64,000 nucleotides of DNA from Hyphomicrobiales bacterium (GTDB lineage Bacteria; Pseudomonadota; Alphaproteobacteria; Rhodospirillales; JACKKN01): the NCBI GenBank assembly GCA_024236415.1, contig JACKKN010000005.1, positions 248,001 to 312,000 of the forward strand, given 5' to 3'. Each line of letters begins with the position of its first letter. The first letter of the stretch is position 1. Made by a program: the position numbers and the translations under genes. Positions 8,459 through 16,926 of this stretch are shown piece by piece. A model generated the notes under the pieces. It saw nothing but the letters and a program-made list of their open reading frames with translations. It was not told the origin of the DNA and ran no database searches.

Positions 8459-10606
8459 TCAGGCCGCCTTGCGGCGCTGGGTCAGGGCGCCCATGATCTC
8501 GCGCGCCGCCGACGGGATGTGGGTGCCGGGCCCGAACACGGCGGCGACCCCGGCGTTGTACAGGAAGTCGTAGTCCTGGTGCGGGATCACGCCGCCGCAG
8601 ACGACCATGATGTCCTCGGCGCCCTGCTTGCGCAGCTCCTCGATCAGGGCCGGCACCAGGGTCTTGTGGCCGGCCGCCTGGGACGACACGCCGATGACGT
8701 GGACGTCGTTCTCGATGGCGTCGCGGGCCGCCTCCTCGGGGGTCTGGAACAGCGGTCCCACGTCGACGTCGAAGCCGATGTCGGCGAACGCCGTGGCGAT
8801 CACCTTGGACCCGCGGTCATGGCCGTCCTGGCCCATCTTGACCACCAGCATGCGCGGCCGGCGGCCCTCGGCCTCGGCGAAGGTCTCGACTTCGCGGCGG
8901 ATGGCGTCGAAGTCGTCGTCATCCTTGTAGGCGGCGCCGTAGACGCCCGAGATGGACCGGGTCTCGGCCCGGTGCCGGCCCCAGGCCTTCTCCATGGCGT
9001 CGGAGATCTCGCCGACCGAGGCGCGCACCCGGGCCGCCTGCACGCACAGGTCCAGCAGGTTGCCCTCGCCGTTGTCGGCGGCCTTGGTCAGGGCCGCCAG
9101 GGCCGCCTGGCAGGCGGCCTCGTCGCGGGTCTGGCGCATGGTGTTCAGGCGCGCGATCTGGGCCTCGCGGACGGCCGAGTTGTCGACCTCCAGGATGTCG
9201 ATGGGGTCCTCGTGGTCCAGCTTGTACTTGTTGACCCCGACCACCGTCTCCAGGCGGCGGTCGATGCGCGCCTGCTTGCGCGCCGCCGCCTCCTCGATGC
9301 GCAGCTTGGGCATGCCCGACTCGACCGCCTTGGTCATGCCGCCCAGCGCCTCGACCTCCTCGATCAGGGTCCAGGCTTCCCGGGCCAGGCTGTGGGTCAG
9401 GCTCTCCATGAAGTAGCTGCCGCCCCAGGGGTCGATGACGTGCGGGATGCCGCTTTCCTCGGCCAGGATGATCTGGGTGTTGCGCGCGATGCGCGCCGAG
9501 GTCGGCGTCGGCAGGGCGATGGCCTCGTCGAAGGAGTTGGTGTGCAGGGACTGGGTGCCGCCCAGCACCGCGGCCATGGCCTCGATGGTGGTGCGCACCA
9601 CGTTGTTGTAAGGGTCCTGCTCGGTCAGCGACACGCCGGAAGTCTGGCAGTGGGTGCGCAGGGCCAGGCTGCGCGCGTCCTGGGGATCGAACTGGGCCAT
9701 GATCCGCGACCACAGCAGCCGCGCCGCGCGCAGCTTGGCGATCTCCATATAGAAGTTCATGCCGATGGCGAAGAAGAAGCTGAGCCGCGGCGCGAACTTG
9801 TCGATCTTCAGGTCCTTCGACAGGGCGGCGCGGGTGTATTCCCAGCCGTCGGCCAGGGTGAAGGCCAGCTCCTGCACCGCCGTCGCCCCCGCCTCCTGCA
9901 TGTGGTAGCCGGAGATGGAGATGGAGTTGAAGCGCGGCATATAGTTGGCCGTGTATTCGATGATGTCGGCCACGATGCGCATGCTGGGCGCCGGCGGATA
10001 GATGTAGGTGTTGCGGACCATGAACTCCTTGAGGATGTCGTTCTGGATGGTCCCGGCCAGTTGCTCGGGCTTCACGCCCTGCTCCTCGGCGGCGACGATG
10101 TAGCCGGCCATGACCGGCAGCACGGCGCCGTTCATGGTCATGGACACGGACATCTGATCGAGCGGGATGCCGTCGAACAGGATCTTCATGTCCTCGACGC
10201 TGTCGATGGCCACGCCGGCCTTGCCGACGTCGCCGACCACCCGCGGGTGGTCCGAGTCGTAGCCGCGGTGGGTCGCCAGGTCGAAGGCCACCGACAGGCC
10301 CTTCTGCCCGGCGGCCAGGTTGGCGCGGTAAAACTTGTTGGATTCCTCGGCGGTCGAGAAACCGGCGTACTGGCGGATGGTCCAGGGCCGGTTGGCGTAC
10401 ATGGTCGCCCGCGGCCCGCGCACATAGGGCGGGAACCCGGGCAGGGTGTCGATGTCCTCCAACCCTTCCAGGTCGGCGGCGGTGTACAGCGGCTTGATTT
10501 CGATGCCCTCGGGCGTGGCCCAGTTGAGGCCCGAGACGGGCTTGCCGCGCATGTCCTTCTCGGCCAGCGCGGACCAATCGTCCAGGGTCTTTTTCGGAAA
10601 CGTCAT
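8459..10606 (-). CDS. scpA: Methylmalonyl-CoA mutase, single-chain B12 enzyme
   Basis: 715 residues, the usual length of homodimeric mutases, which interconvert (R)-methylmalonyl-CoA and succinyl-CoA. The substrate barrel is canonical: MYANRPWTIRQYAGFSTAEE, V-A-F-D-L-A-T-H-R-G-Y-D-S-D-H-P, GTIQNDILKEF, R-N-T-Y-I-Y-P-P and I-S-I-S-G-Y-H-M-Q-E-A-G. The C-terminal cobalamin domain carries K-M-G-Q-D-G-H-D-R-G, containing the base-off DxHxxG histidine. ATG 10606 is chosen for the GGGGAGG 6-12 nt upstream; the frame stays open further but lacks family similarity there. No MeaB or epimerase gene is adjacent, so the MeaB at 33-34 kb may serve it. It is divergent from gcrA. Confidence 0.96.
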   Translation of the reverse strand: MTFPKKTLDDWSALAEKDMRGKPVSGLNWATPEGIEIKPLYTAADLEGLEDIDTLPGFPPYVRGPRATMYANRPWTIRQYAGFSTAEESNKFYRANLAAGQKGLSVAFDLATHRGYDSDHPRVVGDVGKAGVAIDSVEDMKILFDGIPLDQMSVSMTMNGAVLPVMAGYIVAAEEQGVKPEQLAGTIQNDILKEFMVRNTYIYPPAPSMRIVADIIEYTANYMPRFNSISISGYHMQEAGATAVQELAFTLADGWEYTRAALSKDLKIDKFAPRLSFFFAIGMNFYMEIAKLRAARLLWSRIMAQFDPQDARSLALRTHCQTSGVSLTEQDPYNNVVRTTIEAMAAVLGGTQSLHTNSFDEAIALPTPTSARIARNTQIILAEESGIPHVIDPWGGSYFMESLTHSLAREAWTLIEEVEALGGMTKAVESGMPKLRIEEAAARKQARIDRRLETVVGVNKYKLDHEDPIDILEVDNSAVREAQIARLNTMRQTRDEAACQAALAALTKAADNGEGNLLDLCVQAARVRASVGEISDAMEKAWGRHRAETRSISGVYGAAYKDDDDFDAIRREVETFAEAEGRRPRMLVVKMGQDGHDRGSKVIATAFADIGFDVDVGPLFQTPEEAARDAIENDVHVIGVSSQAAGHKTLVPALIEELRKQGAEDIMVVCGGVIPHQDYDFLYNAGVAAVFGPGTHIPSAAREIMGALTQRRKAA

Positions 10607-10724
10607 GGCGAACCTCCCCTTATGAATACGCCGTGGTCGTACCTGGTGGGGCAGTATACGCGCGAACCCGGGAAATTTAAGCCCCCTATCTAGTGCGACT
10701 GCGAAACATTCGACGATTTCCGAG

Positions 10725-10764
10725 TTATCAACAAGATCACCGAAAAATCCACAAGTTATCCACA
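10725..10764 (+). promoter_or_regulatory. DnaA-box cluster upstream of gcrA
   Basis: TTATCAACA (10725-10733, one mismatch) and a perfect TTATCCACA (10756-10764) lie in the same orientation, with a weaker AAATCCACA (10745-10753) between them. They sit 130-170 bp before the gcrA start. DnaA is known to activate gcrA in Caulobacter, so the sites probably couple replication initiation to GcrA production. CCACAAGATATTGTGG at 10760-10775 is a near-perfect palindrome overlapping the best box. Confidence 0.6.
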
Positions 10765-10896
10765 AGATATTGTGGTTCGCGCTGGACGGTCCGCCGAACA
10801 TATTGTATGAGGGATGGCGGTTCCGCGCTGGGACCACGAGCCGCCAAGCCCATGGGAGGCAGCCCGGGGGCGACAACAGGGGAGATCGACACCGAG

Positions 10897-11280
10897 ATGG
10901 CCATCGACTGGACGGCGGAACGCACCAACGCCCTGATCGCCCTGTGGAACGAGGGCCTGTCCACGGCCGAAATCGGCCGCCGGCTGGGGGTCACCAAGAA
11001 CGCGGTGGTCGGCAAGGTGCACCGCCTGGGCCTGCCCAAGCGGCAGTCGCCCATCTCGGTCAAGCCGGCGCCCAAGCCCAAGCGCGACGTCAAGAAAAGC
11101 TCGGTGCGCATGGAGGCCCTGCGCCCCGGCATGTGCTGCTGGCCCGAGGGCGAGCCCGGCACCGACGAATTCCATTTCTGCGGCCAGCAGTCCGTTCCCG
11201 GCAAGCCCTATTGCGAGGAGCACTGCGCCCGCGCCTACGTCAAGAGCTCGCGCGATTCGCGCAGCTCGAAGGCAGCCTGA
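10897..11280 (+). CDS. gcrA: GcrA cell cycle regulator
   Basis: 127 residues. The N-terminus MAIDWTAERTNALIALWNEG plus the helix-turn-helix LSTAEIGRRLGVTKNAVVGK and V-H-R-L-G-L-P-K-R is diagnostic of GcrA. A Lys-rich linker follows. The C-terminal region C-C-W-P-E-G-E-P-G-T-D-E-F-H-F-C-G with K-P-Y-C-E-E-H-C has the Cys/His pattern of the family's sigma-interaction domain. GcrA binds sigma70-RNA polymerase and activates promoters carrying CcrM-methylated GANTC sites. ATG 10897 is preceded by GGGGAG. No GANTC was found between the mutase and gcrA starts. A strong terminator follows. Confidence 0.95.
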   Translation: MAIDWTAERTNALIALWNEGLSTAEIGRRLGVTKNAVVGKVHRLGLPKRQSPISVKPAPKPKRDVKKSSVRMEALRPGMCCWPEGEPGTDEFHFCGQQSVPGKPYCEEHCARAYVKSSRDSRSSKAA

Positions 11281-11310
11281 ACGGTCCTCTCTGTCCTGTT
11301 TGTGGCGCCG

Positions 11311-11340
11311 CCCCCGGAGGGTCTCCCTCCGGGGGTTTTT
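11311..11340 (+). terminator. Rho-independent terminator of gcrA
   Basis: A perfect 11-bp stem (11311-11321 pairing with 11325-11335, TCT loop) is followed directly by five T residues. It lies 30 bp after the gcrA stop. Confidence 0.9.
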
Positions 11341-11372
11341 CATGGACCGGCAAAAGCTGCTATGGATGGGCC

Positions 11373-12392
11373 ATGATCGGGTCCCTCGCAGAACGCCTGC
11401 TGCTGTGCGCCGCCCTGCTGGGCGCGGCGGCGGCGGCGGCCGGCGCCGATCCGGCGCCCCGCTTCGCCCTGCCCATCGACTGCACGCCCTACGCCGACTG
11501 CTGGCCCGTTAACTACGTGGACCGGGACCCGACCCCGGGGTGGAAGGATTACCGCTGCGGCTGGCACGCCCGCAACGACCACCGGGGCACCGACCTGGCC
11601 ATCGCCGACAGCCAGGCCATGCGCGCCGGCGTCGCCGTGCTGGCCGCCGCCGCCGGCACGGTGGCGCAGACCCGCGACGGCATGGAGGACACGGGCATCT
11701 TCGGCCGCGGCGGCGCCCGCGCGGTGGAGCGCGCGCCCTGCGGCAACGGCGTGCTGCTTGACCACGGCGGCGGCTGGACCACCAAGTACTGCCACCTGCG
11801 CAAGGGCAGCGTGCGGGTGAAGAACGGCCAGGCGGTGGCCCAGGGCCAGCCCCTGGGCCTGGTCGGCATGTCGGGCATGACCGAACTGCCCCACATCCAC
11901 TTCCAGGTCGAGCACGACAAGGCCGTGGTCGATCCCTTCGTCGGCGTCGCCGGCGGCGCCGACTGCGCCCCGGGCAAGGCCCCCCTGTGGCGGCCCGAGG
12001 TGCTGGCCCGGCTGCCCTACCGGCCGGTGTTCGCCTACAAGGCCGGGTTCGCGGCGGCGCGGCCCAACACCGACGCCGTGCGCGCCGGCCTGTACAGCGA
12101 GAAGGCCCTGCCGCGGCGCGCGCCCATGCTGGTGTTCTGGGCCGACTTCTTCTGGACCGCCAAGGGCGACCGCCTGGAGTTCCGCATCCAGGACCCCGAC
12201 GGCCGGGAGATCCTGCGCTATGACAACGTGCTGACCCACAACACCCTGCGCTGGCTGTACTTCGCCGGGGTCCGGCGCAAGGGCCTGTTCTGGCCCGCCG
12301 GCACCTATCGCGGCACGGCGCGGGTGATCCGCGGCGACGGCCCCGGCGGCGCGGTGGACGCCGAGATCAGCGGCGAGATCCTGATCCGCTAG
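11373..12392 (+). CDS. M23-family (LytM-like) periplasmic peptidase domain protein
   Basis: 339 residues with a signal peptide (LLLCAALLGAAAAAAGADP). The metallopeptidase pattern is complete: N-D-H-R-G-T-D supplies the first His and Asp zinc ligands, and L-P-H-I-H-F-Q-V-E supplies the HxH motif; the strand between carries N-G-V-L-L-D-H-G-G-G-W. M23 enzymes cut peptidoglycan cross-links or act as amidase activators. The ~130 residues after the catalytic domain look like an extra beta-rich domain. ATG 11373 gives the proper signal peptide. It stands alone behind the gcrA terminator. Confidence 0.85.
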   Translation: MIGSLAERLLLCAALLGAAAAAAGADPAPRFALPIDCTPYADCWPVNYVDRDPTPGWKDYRCGWHARNDHRGTDLAIADSQAMRAGVAVLAAAAGTVAQTRDGMEDTGIFGRGGARAVERAPCGNGVLLDHGGGWTTKYCHLRKGSVRVKNGQAVAQGQPLGLVGMSGMTELPHIHFQVEHDKAVVDPFVGVAGGADCAPGKAPLWRPEVLARLPYRPVFAYKAGFAAARPNTDAVRAGLYSEKALPRRAPMLVFWADFFWTAKGDRLEFRIQDPDGREILRYDNVLTHNTLRWLYFAGVRRKGLFWPAGTYRGTARVIRGDGPGGAVDAEISGEILIR

Positions 12393-12398
12393 ACCGCC

Positions 12399-12848
12399 CT
12401 ACTTGCCGGCCTTGCGCGCCCTTGGCGCCGTCGGCGGCGGCACCAGGCGCGGCGCCGTGCGCAGGGCGCGCCGGCCCTTGGCCGCGCCCTTGCGCTTGGC
12501 CGCGGGCGGCGGTGCCTCGGCCGCGGCCTCGTCGGCCGCCGCTGCCGCGCGGGCGTCGGCCGGGTCGAACAGGGCGGCGCGGCGGCCGCGCTCGCGGTGC
12601 TGGCGCTCGACCACCTCCAGGGTGCGGGTCACGGTGGGGTGGCGGTCCGGCGCCCGCAGGCCGCGCAACAGGTGGGCGCGGGCGATGGCCTGCAGGGCGG
12701 CGTCGTGGGGGTCCTTGCGCCGCCGGGTGGCGCGCCAGCGCAGGAAGGCGGCCACGGTCCAGGGGTGCGCCGGCAGGGGCCGCAGGCGCCGCGCCACGCA
12801 CCAGGCGGCAAAATCCCGCCACAGCCGTGCGTCCGTGCCGCTGGTCAT
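12399..12848 (-). CDS. Integrase-like N-terminal (SAM-like) domain protein without catalytic domain
   Basis: 149 residues. The first ~90 residues (LWRDFAAWCVARRLRPLPAH then PWTVAAFLRWRA and L-Q-A-I-A-R-A-H) match the four-helix core-binding domain found before the catalytic domain of tyrosine recombinases. No R-H-R-Y catalytic domain follows; instead there is an Ala-rich then Lys/Arg/Pro-rich tail. It may be a domesticated DNA-binding protein derived from an integrase or a decayed recombinase, though the frame is intact. Start ATG 12848; an in-frame start exists at 12899. No mobile-element features were seen beside it. Confidence 0.5.
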   Translation of the reverse strand: MTSGTDARLWRDFAAWCVARRLRPLPAHPWTVAAFLRWRATRRRKDPHDAALQAIARAHLLRGLRAPDRHPTVTRTLEVVERQHRERGRRAALFDPADARAAAAADEAAAEAPPPAAKRKGAAKGRRALRTAPRLVPPPTAPRARKAGK

Positions 12849-12929
12849 GGTTCCATGCTCGCGGTCCCTGGAAGGGGCGTCGCCAAAGCCCGCTAGCATA
12901 GCGCAAACGGCGCCCGGCGGGGAAACGGC

Positions 12930-14741
12930 TCAGCAGGCGACGGCGAACACCGCGACCGCCTCGCGCTTGCCCTTGACCGTGACCTGGCCCAGGTCGCGCA
13001 GCGTGAAGCCCTGGACCCGGGCCGCCGTGGCGCCCGAGATCAGCACCCGGGTGCCGTGGTCCTTGTTCAGGGTCTCCAGCCGCGCCGCCAGGTTCACGGC
13101 GTCGCCGTTGACCGTGTAGTGCAGGCGCCCCTCGGCGCCCACGTTGCCGGCCACCACGGCCCCGGTGTTGACCCCGACCCGGCAGGCCAGGCGGTGCCCG
13201 GCGATGTCCTCGGCCTCCACCGCGCGCTTGATCTCCACCGCCGCCTGGACCGCCGCCTGGGCGTGGTCGGCGCGCGGGATGGGGACGTTGAAGCAGGCCA
13301 GGATGGCGTCGCCCTGGAACTGGGTGACCACGCCGTCGTGGCGCTCGACGATCTCCACCAGGATCGAGAAGTAGCGGTTCAGGATCTCCACCACCCTGGT
13401 CGGGTCCAGGGATTCGGACAGGGGGGTGAACCCTTCCAGGTCGGCGAACAGCACCGTCGCCTCCACCGAGCGGGGTTGCAGCACGCCGCCGCCGCGCAGC
13501 ACCTCGGCCGCCACCCGCTCGGGCACGTACTTGCCGAACAGCTCGCGGATGGTGCGCCGCTCCTTCAGGCCCTCGACCATGCCGTTGAAGGACCGCGCGG
13601 CGTCGTCCAGCTCGGTGAACAGGCTGGGGGCCAGGGGGTTGACCCCGTCCAGGTCGTCGGCCTGGACCTTGGCCGCCTCCAGGGCCAGGCGCTGCACCGG
13701 CAGGCAAGTGCGCCGGCCCACCACCCAGGCCGCCACCAGGGCCAGGACCAGGACGGCGAGCCCGGCCACCAGGGCCAGCAGGAAGCGCCGCACCTGGGGC
13801 GCCAGGGCCTCGGCCGGGTAGTGCACGCCCACGGTCCAGGGCTCGGGGCCGAAGCCCTTGAGGGTGCGGGTCAGGAAGATGTGGTGGGTGCCGTCGATGA
13901 TGGCCCGCGCCGCGTGCGAGCCGGTGATGCCGCGCAGCACCGGGGTCAGCTCGTCGTCGGTGTCCCAGACCGCCGGCAGCACCCCGTCGCCCAGGTCCGC
14001 CAGACCCGGCAGGGCGTGCTCGCCGGGGTCGGCGGGCCAGGAATGGTCGATCAGCAGGGGGTGGGCCAGCACCCGGTCGCGGCCGTACAGCACGAACGGC
14101 GTGCCGCGGCCGCTGCGCCAGCCGCGGCTCAGGTCCAGCGACAGGCGCGACACGGTCACCGCCTGCACCAGCACGCCCAGGAACTCGCCGCCGTGGCGCA
14201 GGGGGGTGCGGATGTTGACGATCACCTGGCGCACCTCGTCGGTGTACACCGGGTCGGCCCAGGTCGGCCCGGTGGACTGCCGCGCCGCCCGCGCGGCGGC
14301 GCCCCAGCGCGGGTCGGCCGACCAGTCGCGCTCGAAGGTCGCGACCTGACCCCGCTGTTGGTAGCGGCCCAGGCCGTCGGGCAGGATGACGGCGGCGCCC
14401 AGGGTCTGCGGGGTCGCCGCCAGGGATGCGTTCAGGGCCTGGGCGAAGCGCTCGCCGTCCCGGGGCGACAGGTGGCCCGAGGCCACGTTGTCGGCGATCC
14501 AGTGGGCCTGGGCCTCGACCGGGCGCAGGGTCGCCTCAATGCGCGCCACCATGGTGTCCAGCAGGCTTTCCACCTTGTCGTGCAGCAGCTCCTGGGTGTT
14601 GCGGGCGGCGCTGGCGAAGCCCAGCACCATGACCAGCACCACCGCCAGCAGGGTCAGGCCGCCGAAGGCCAGCACCAGGAAGGTGCGGATGGGCACGCGG
14701 AAGCGCGCGGCCCCGGAAACGACGTCAGAGGTGCGGCTCAT
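12930..14741 (-). CDS. Adenylate/guanylate cyclase with periplasmic Cache domain and HAMP
   Basis: 603 residues. Order: TM helix (about 17-45), ~270-residue periplasmic sensor with Cache-like pattern (W-A-D-P-V-Y-T-D-E-V-R-Q-V-I-V-N), second TM helix (LLALVAGLAVLVLALVAAWV), HAMP-like linker, class III cyclase domain. The cyclase shows VLFADLEGFTPLSES with a metal Asp, F-Q-G-D-A-I-L-A with the second Asp, and YTVNGDAVNLAARLE. It should make cAMP or cGMP in response to an extracytoplasmic small molecule. The start overlaps the upstream DUF547 lipoprotein gene by 17 nt, so the two are coupled and the lipoprotein may present the signal. Confidence 0.87.
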   Translation of the reverse strand: MSRTSDVVSGAARFRVPIRTFLVLAFGGLTLLAVVLVMVLGFASAARNTQELLHDKVESLLDTMVARIEATLRPVEAQAHWIADNVASGHLSPRDGERFAQALNASLAATPQTLGAAVILPDGLGRYQQRGQVATFERDWSADPRWGAAARAARQSTGPTWADPVYTDEVRQVIVNIRTPLRHGGEFLGVLVQAVTVSRLSLDLSRGWRSGRGTPFVLYGRDRVLAHPLLIDHSWPADPGEHALPGLADLGDGVLPAVWDTDDELTPVLRGITGSHAARAIIDGTHHIFLTRTLKGFGPEPWTVGVHYPAEALAPQVRRFLLALVAGLAVLVLALVAAWVVGRRTCLPVQRLALEAAKVQADDLDGVNPLAPSLFTELDDAARSFNGMVEGLKERRTIRELFGKYVPERVAAEVLRGGGVLQPRSVEATVLFADLEGFTPLSESLDPTRVVEILNRYFSILVEIVERHDGVVTQFQGDAILACFNVPIPRADHAQAAVQAAVEIKRAVEAEDIAGHRLACRVGVNTGAVVAGNVGAEGRLHYTVNGDAVNLAARLETLNKDHGTRVLISGATAARVQGFTLRDLGQVTVKGKREAVAVFAVAC

Positions 14742-15627
14742 TGAGGCTCCAGTCGAACTGGTACCCGGCGATCTCGCGCACCCGCGACAGGTCGGCGGCC
14801 ACGTCGGCCACGGCATAGCGGCGCAGGTGGTCCAGCACCCGGCGCTCGGCGCCGCCGAAGTCGTCGGCGTACCAGGCGAACAGGCGCGACACCACCAGCC
14901 CGTCGTCGGACATGCGCACCCCACGCGGGCTGTTGACGAACTCGCGCGCCGCGCCTTCCAGCATGATGTCGATGTTGCCGGCGGTCAGGGCCTCGGGCCG
15001 CAGGTTGGGCGAACCCACGGCGCCCTTGTTCAGCAGGTAGTGGACCCGCGGGTCGCGCCACAGGGGGCGCAGGATGCGGTGCTCGATGTCGTTCAGGCTC
15101 AGCGGCCGGCCGCGCACCTCGACCAGCTTGCGCTCCCACGGGCCCGAGGTGAGCACCCCCGCCGACAGGTCGATGTCGCGCACCGAGGCCACCGGATAGC
15201 GCGACAGCACCAGGCGCACCACCAGGGCGTTGTACAGGTTGATCCAGTAGGCAAGCTGCTCCTTGCCCGACAGCTTCTCGACCGGGGTCGCGGTCAGGCG
15301 CCGCAGGTAGGCGTCCAGGCGGTCGCGGTCGGCCGCGGTGAAGGCGTCGTAGTCCAGGCGGTTGACCCCGTCGTGGTCGCGCGTCATGTGCGCGCGCAGC
15401 AGGGCCGACCAGTCGTCGTGGTCCACGGTCAGGCCGGACCCGTCGTCGCGCGCCCGCCATACGGCCCAGGGCTCGGGGTCGGGCACCAGCCAGGCTTCCA
15501 GGGCCTGGCCGGGGTCGCGGGCGACCTGGTTGGCGGTCTGGCAGCCGGCCGGCGCCAGCCCGGCCGCGAGAACCAGCAGGGCGGCGGCGCCCAGGCGCCG
15601 GACGGCGGAACTTTCCTGTCGAATCAA
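14725..15627 (-). CDS. DUF547 lipoprotein
   Basis: About 300 residues. The start I prefer is a TTG at 15627, preceded by GGGGA, giving a signal MIRQESSAVRRLGAAALLVL ending in a lipobox L-A-P-A-G-C; a GTG at 15663 is the alternative. The DUF547 core is present: KLSGKEQLAYWINLYNALVV, S-L-N-D-I-E-H-R-I-L-R and LLNKGAVGSPNLR. DUF547 proteins are of unknown function, with a fold related to papain-like enzymes in some predictions. Overlap with the cyclase gene suggests a functional link in the periplasm. Confidence 0.82.
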   Translation of the reverse strand: MIRQESSAVRRLGAAALLVLAAGLAPAGCQTANQVARDPGQALEAWLVPDPEPWAVWRARDDGSGLTVDHDDWSALLRAHMTRDHDGVNRLDYDAFTAADRDRLDAYLRRLTATPVEKLSGKEQLAYWINLYNALVVRLVLSRYPVASVRDIDLSAGVLTSGPWERKLVEVRGRPLSLNDIEHRILRPLWRDPRVHYLLNKGAVGSPNLRPEALTAGNIDIMLEGAAREFVNSPRGVRMSDDGLVVSRLFAWYADDFGGAERRVLDHLRRYAVADVAADLSRVREIAGYQFDWSLNEPHL

Positions 15628-15722
15628 CGCGGTCCCCGAAGCTGCCCAATGGGTCGCCGCCACATATAGCCCGGCCGGCCGGGCCTGTCACGCCGCGGCG
15701 GCCGGGCCGGGGCCCGGAAGGG

Positions 15723-16787
15723 TCAGAAGCCGTAGCCGATGGGCCCGTGGCCGGGCACGCTGACATAGCCGCGGCTGCCGCCCTGGTCCCAGTTGCCGCG
15801 GCCGAAGCGGCTGGACCAGAAGTTGTCGCCGCCGCCCCCGGTGCCGCCCCCGGTGCCGCCCCCGCCGCCGCGGTAGGCGTTGCGCCGGGCCGCCACGTAC
15901 AGGTTGTCCTGGATGGTGGCGCTGCCCTCGGTGCCGGCGTTGCCCTGGCCGTCCAGCCAGTAGCGGCCGGGCCGGATGGCGTAGCCCAGAAGCTGGCTCC
16001 ACACCAGCCATTCCTTCTGCGGCAACTGGCGGCCGTTCATGAACACGTTGGTGTCGCCGGCCGACGCGTTGGGGTCCAGCGGCCCGTAGGCGTGGCCCGG
16101 ATACATGAAGCCGAAGGCCGGGTAGCCGACCACGCCGTAAAGGCCGCTGCGGGCGTCGTACCAGTAGGCGCCGGGGCTCGGGTCGATGCCATAGCGCTGC
16201 CGGATCTCGGCCACCTGCTGCGGCCCCAGGGGCCGGCCGTTGATGACCACCCCGCCGGCGGCGCCCGGCTGCGGCGCGCCCGCCTGGGGCATGCCCGCCT
16301 GGGGCATTCCCGTCTGGGGCATCCCCGCCTGCGGCATCGCCGCCTGGGGCGGCGCGGCCTGGGGCGACGGGGGGGGTGCCGGCGCGGCGGGGGTCGCCGT
16401 CGCCGTGTCCCAGTCGGCGCGGTGGAAGACGATCAGCTCCTCGTCCCCGGGCACCTTGGACACGGACGGCGCCTCCGCCTCGCGCAGGGTCATCAGCAAC
16501 CCGCCCCGGACCGGGCGCAGGGTCACGGCCATGCGCGCGTCCTCGCCCTGGCCCGACAGGGTGCCGCTGGCGCCCCGGTCGTCCGCCTGGGCCTGGACGG
16601 TCAGGGTTTCGCCGTCCATGGCCAGGGTGCCCTCGACCCGGCCGTCGGGCTGCTCGGTCAGGCGCAGCTCGGCCCGGTTGCCCTCCTCGACCATGACGTA
16701 GGTGCCGGTCAGGTCGCCGGCGACCGCCGGTCCGACCCACAGCGCCGTCAGCAGCGCCGCCGTCAACGAGATCGCGCGCAGTCCCAT
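15723..16787 (-). CDS. Secreted protein of unknown function with MPQAG repeats
   Basis: 354 residues; I do not recognise the family. A signal peptide (LTAALLTALWVGPAVAGD) is followed by a lipocalin-like or small beta domain (about 25-130), a Pro/Ala/Gln linker with four 5-residue repeats of M-P-Q-A/T-G, then a domain containing G-V-V-I-N-G-R-P-L-G and YWYDARSGLYGVVGYPAFGF. The C-terminus is Gly-rich (GGGGGTGGGTGGGG). Start ATG 16787 has GGGAGG upstream. It is probably periplasmic or surface exposed, and stands alone between the cyclase operon and the PEP-CTERM gene. Confidence 0.7.
   Translation of the reverse strand: MGLRAISLTAALLTALWVGPAVAGDLTGTYVMVEEGNRAELRLTEQPDGRVEGTLAMDGETLTVQAQADDRGASGTLSGQGEDARMAVTLRPVRGGLLMTLREAEAPSVSKVPGDEELIVFHRADWDTATATPAAPAPPPSPQAAPPQAAMPQAGMPQTGMPQAGMPQAGAPQPGAAGGVVINGRPLGPQQVAEIRQRYGIDPSPGAYWYDARSGLYGVVGYPAFGFMYPGHAYGPLDPNASAGDTNVFMNGRQLPQKEWLVWSQLLGYAIRPGRYWLDGQGNAGTEGSATIQDNLYVAARRNAYRGGGGGTGGGTGGGGDNFWSSRFGRGNWDQGGSRGYVSVPGHGPIGYGF
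16281..16340 (-). repeat. Four 15-bp tandem repeats coding M-P-Q-A-G
   Basis: Four near-identical 15-bp units (16281, 16296, 16311, 16326) lie in the linker of the secreted protein. Such in-frame microsatellites can change unit number by slippage without breaking the gene. Confidence 0.85.
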
Positions 16788-16926
16788 GGCCCGTCCTCCC
16801 CGAATGCCCGGTGAAACTCCGGGGACCGAGTATAGACGCTTTCGCCCGCCGGCTTAAGGCGGGTCTCAGGCGGTGGCGGGAATAGACGGCGGCGGCGCCG
16901 TGCGCCCGCCGCCGATCAAGGGTCCG

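Noticed and set aside
10607..10876. N-terminal extension of the methylmalonyl-CoA mutase frame
   Set aside because: The extension has no family similarity and crosses the DnaA-box region; the ATG at 10606 has a good GGGGAGG site.
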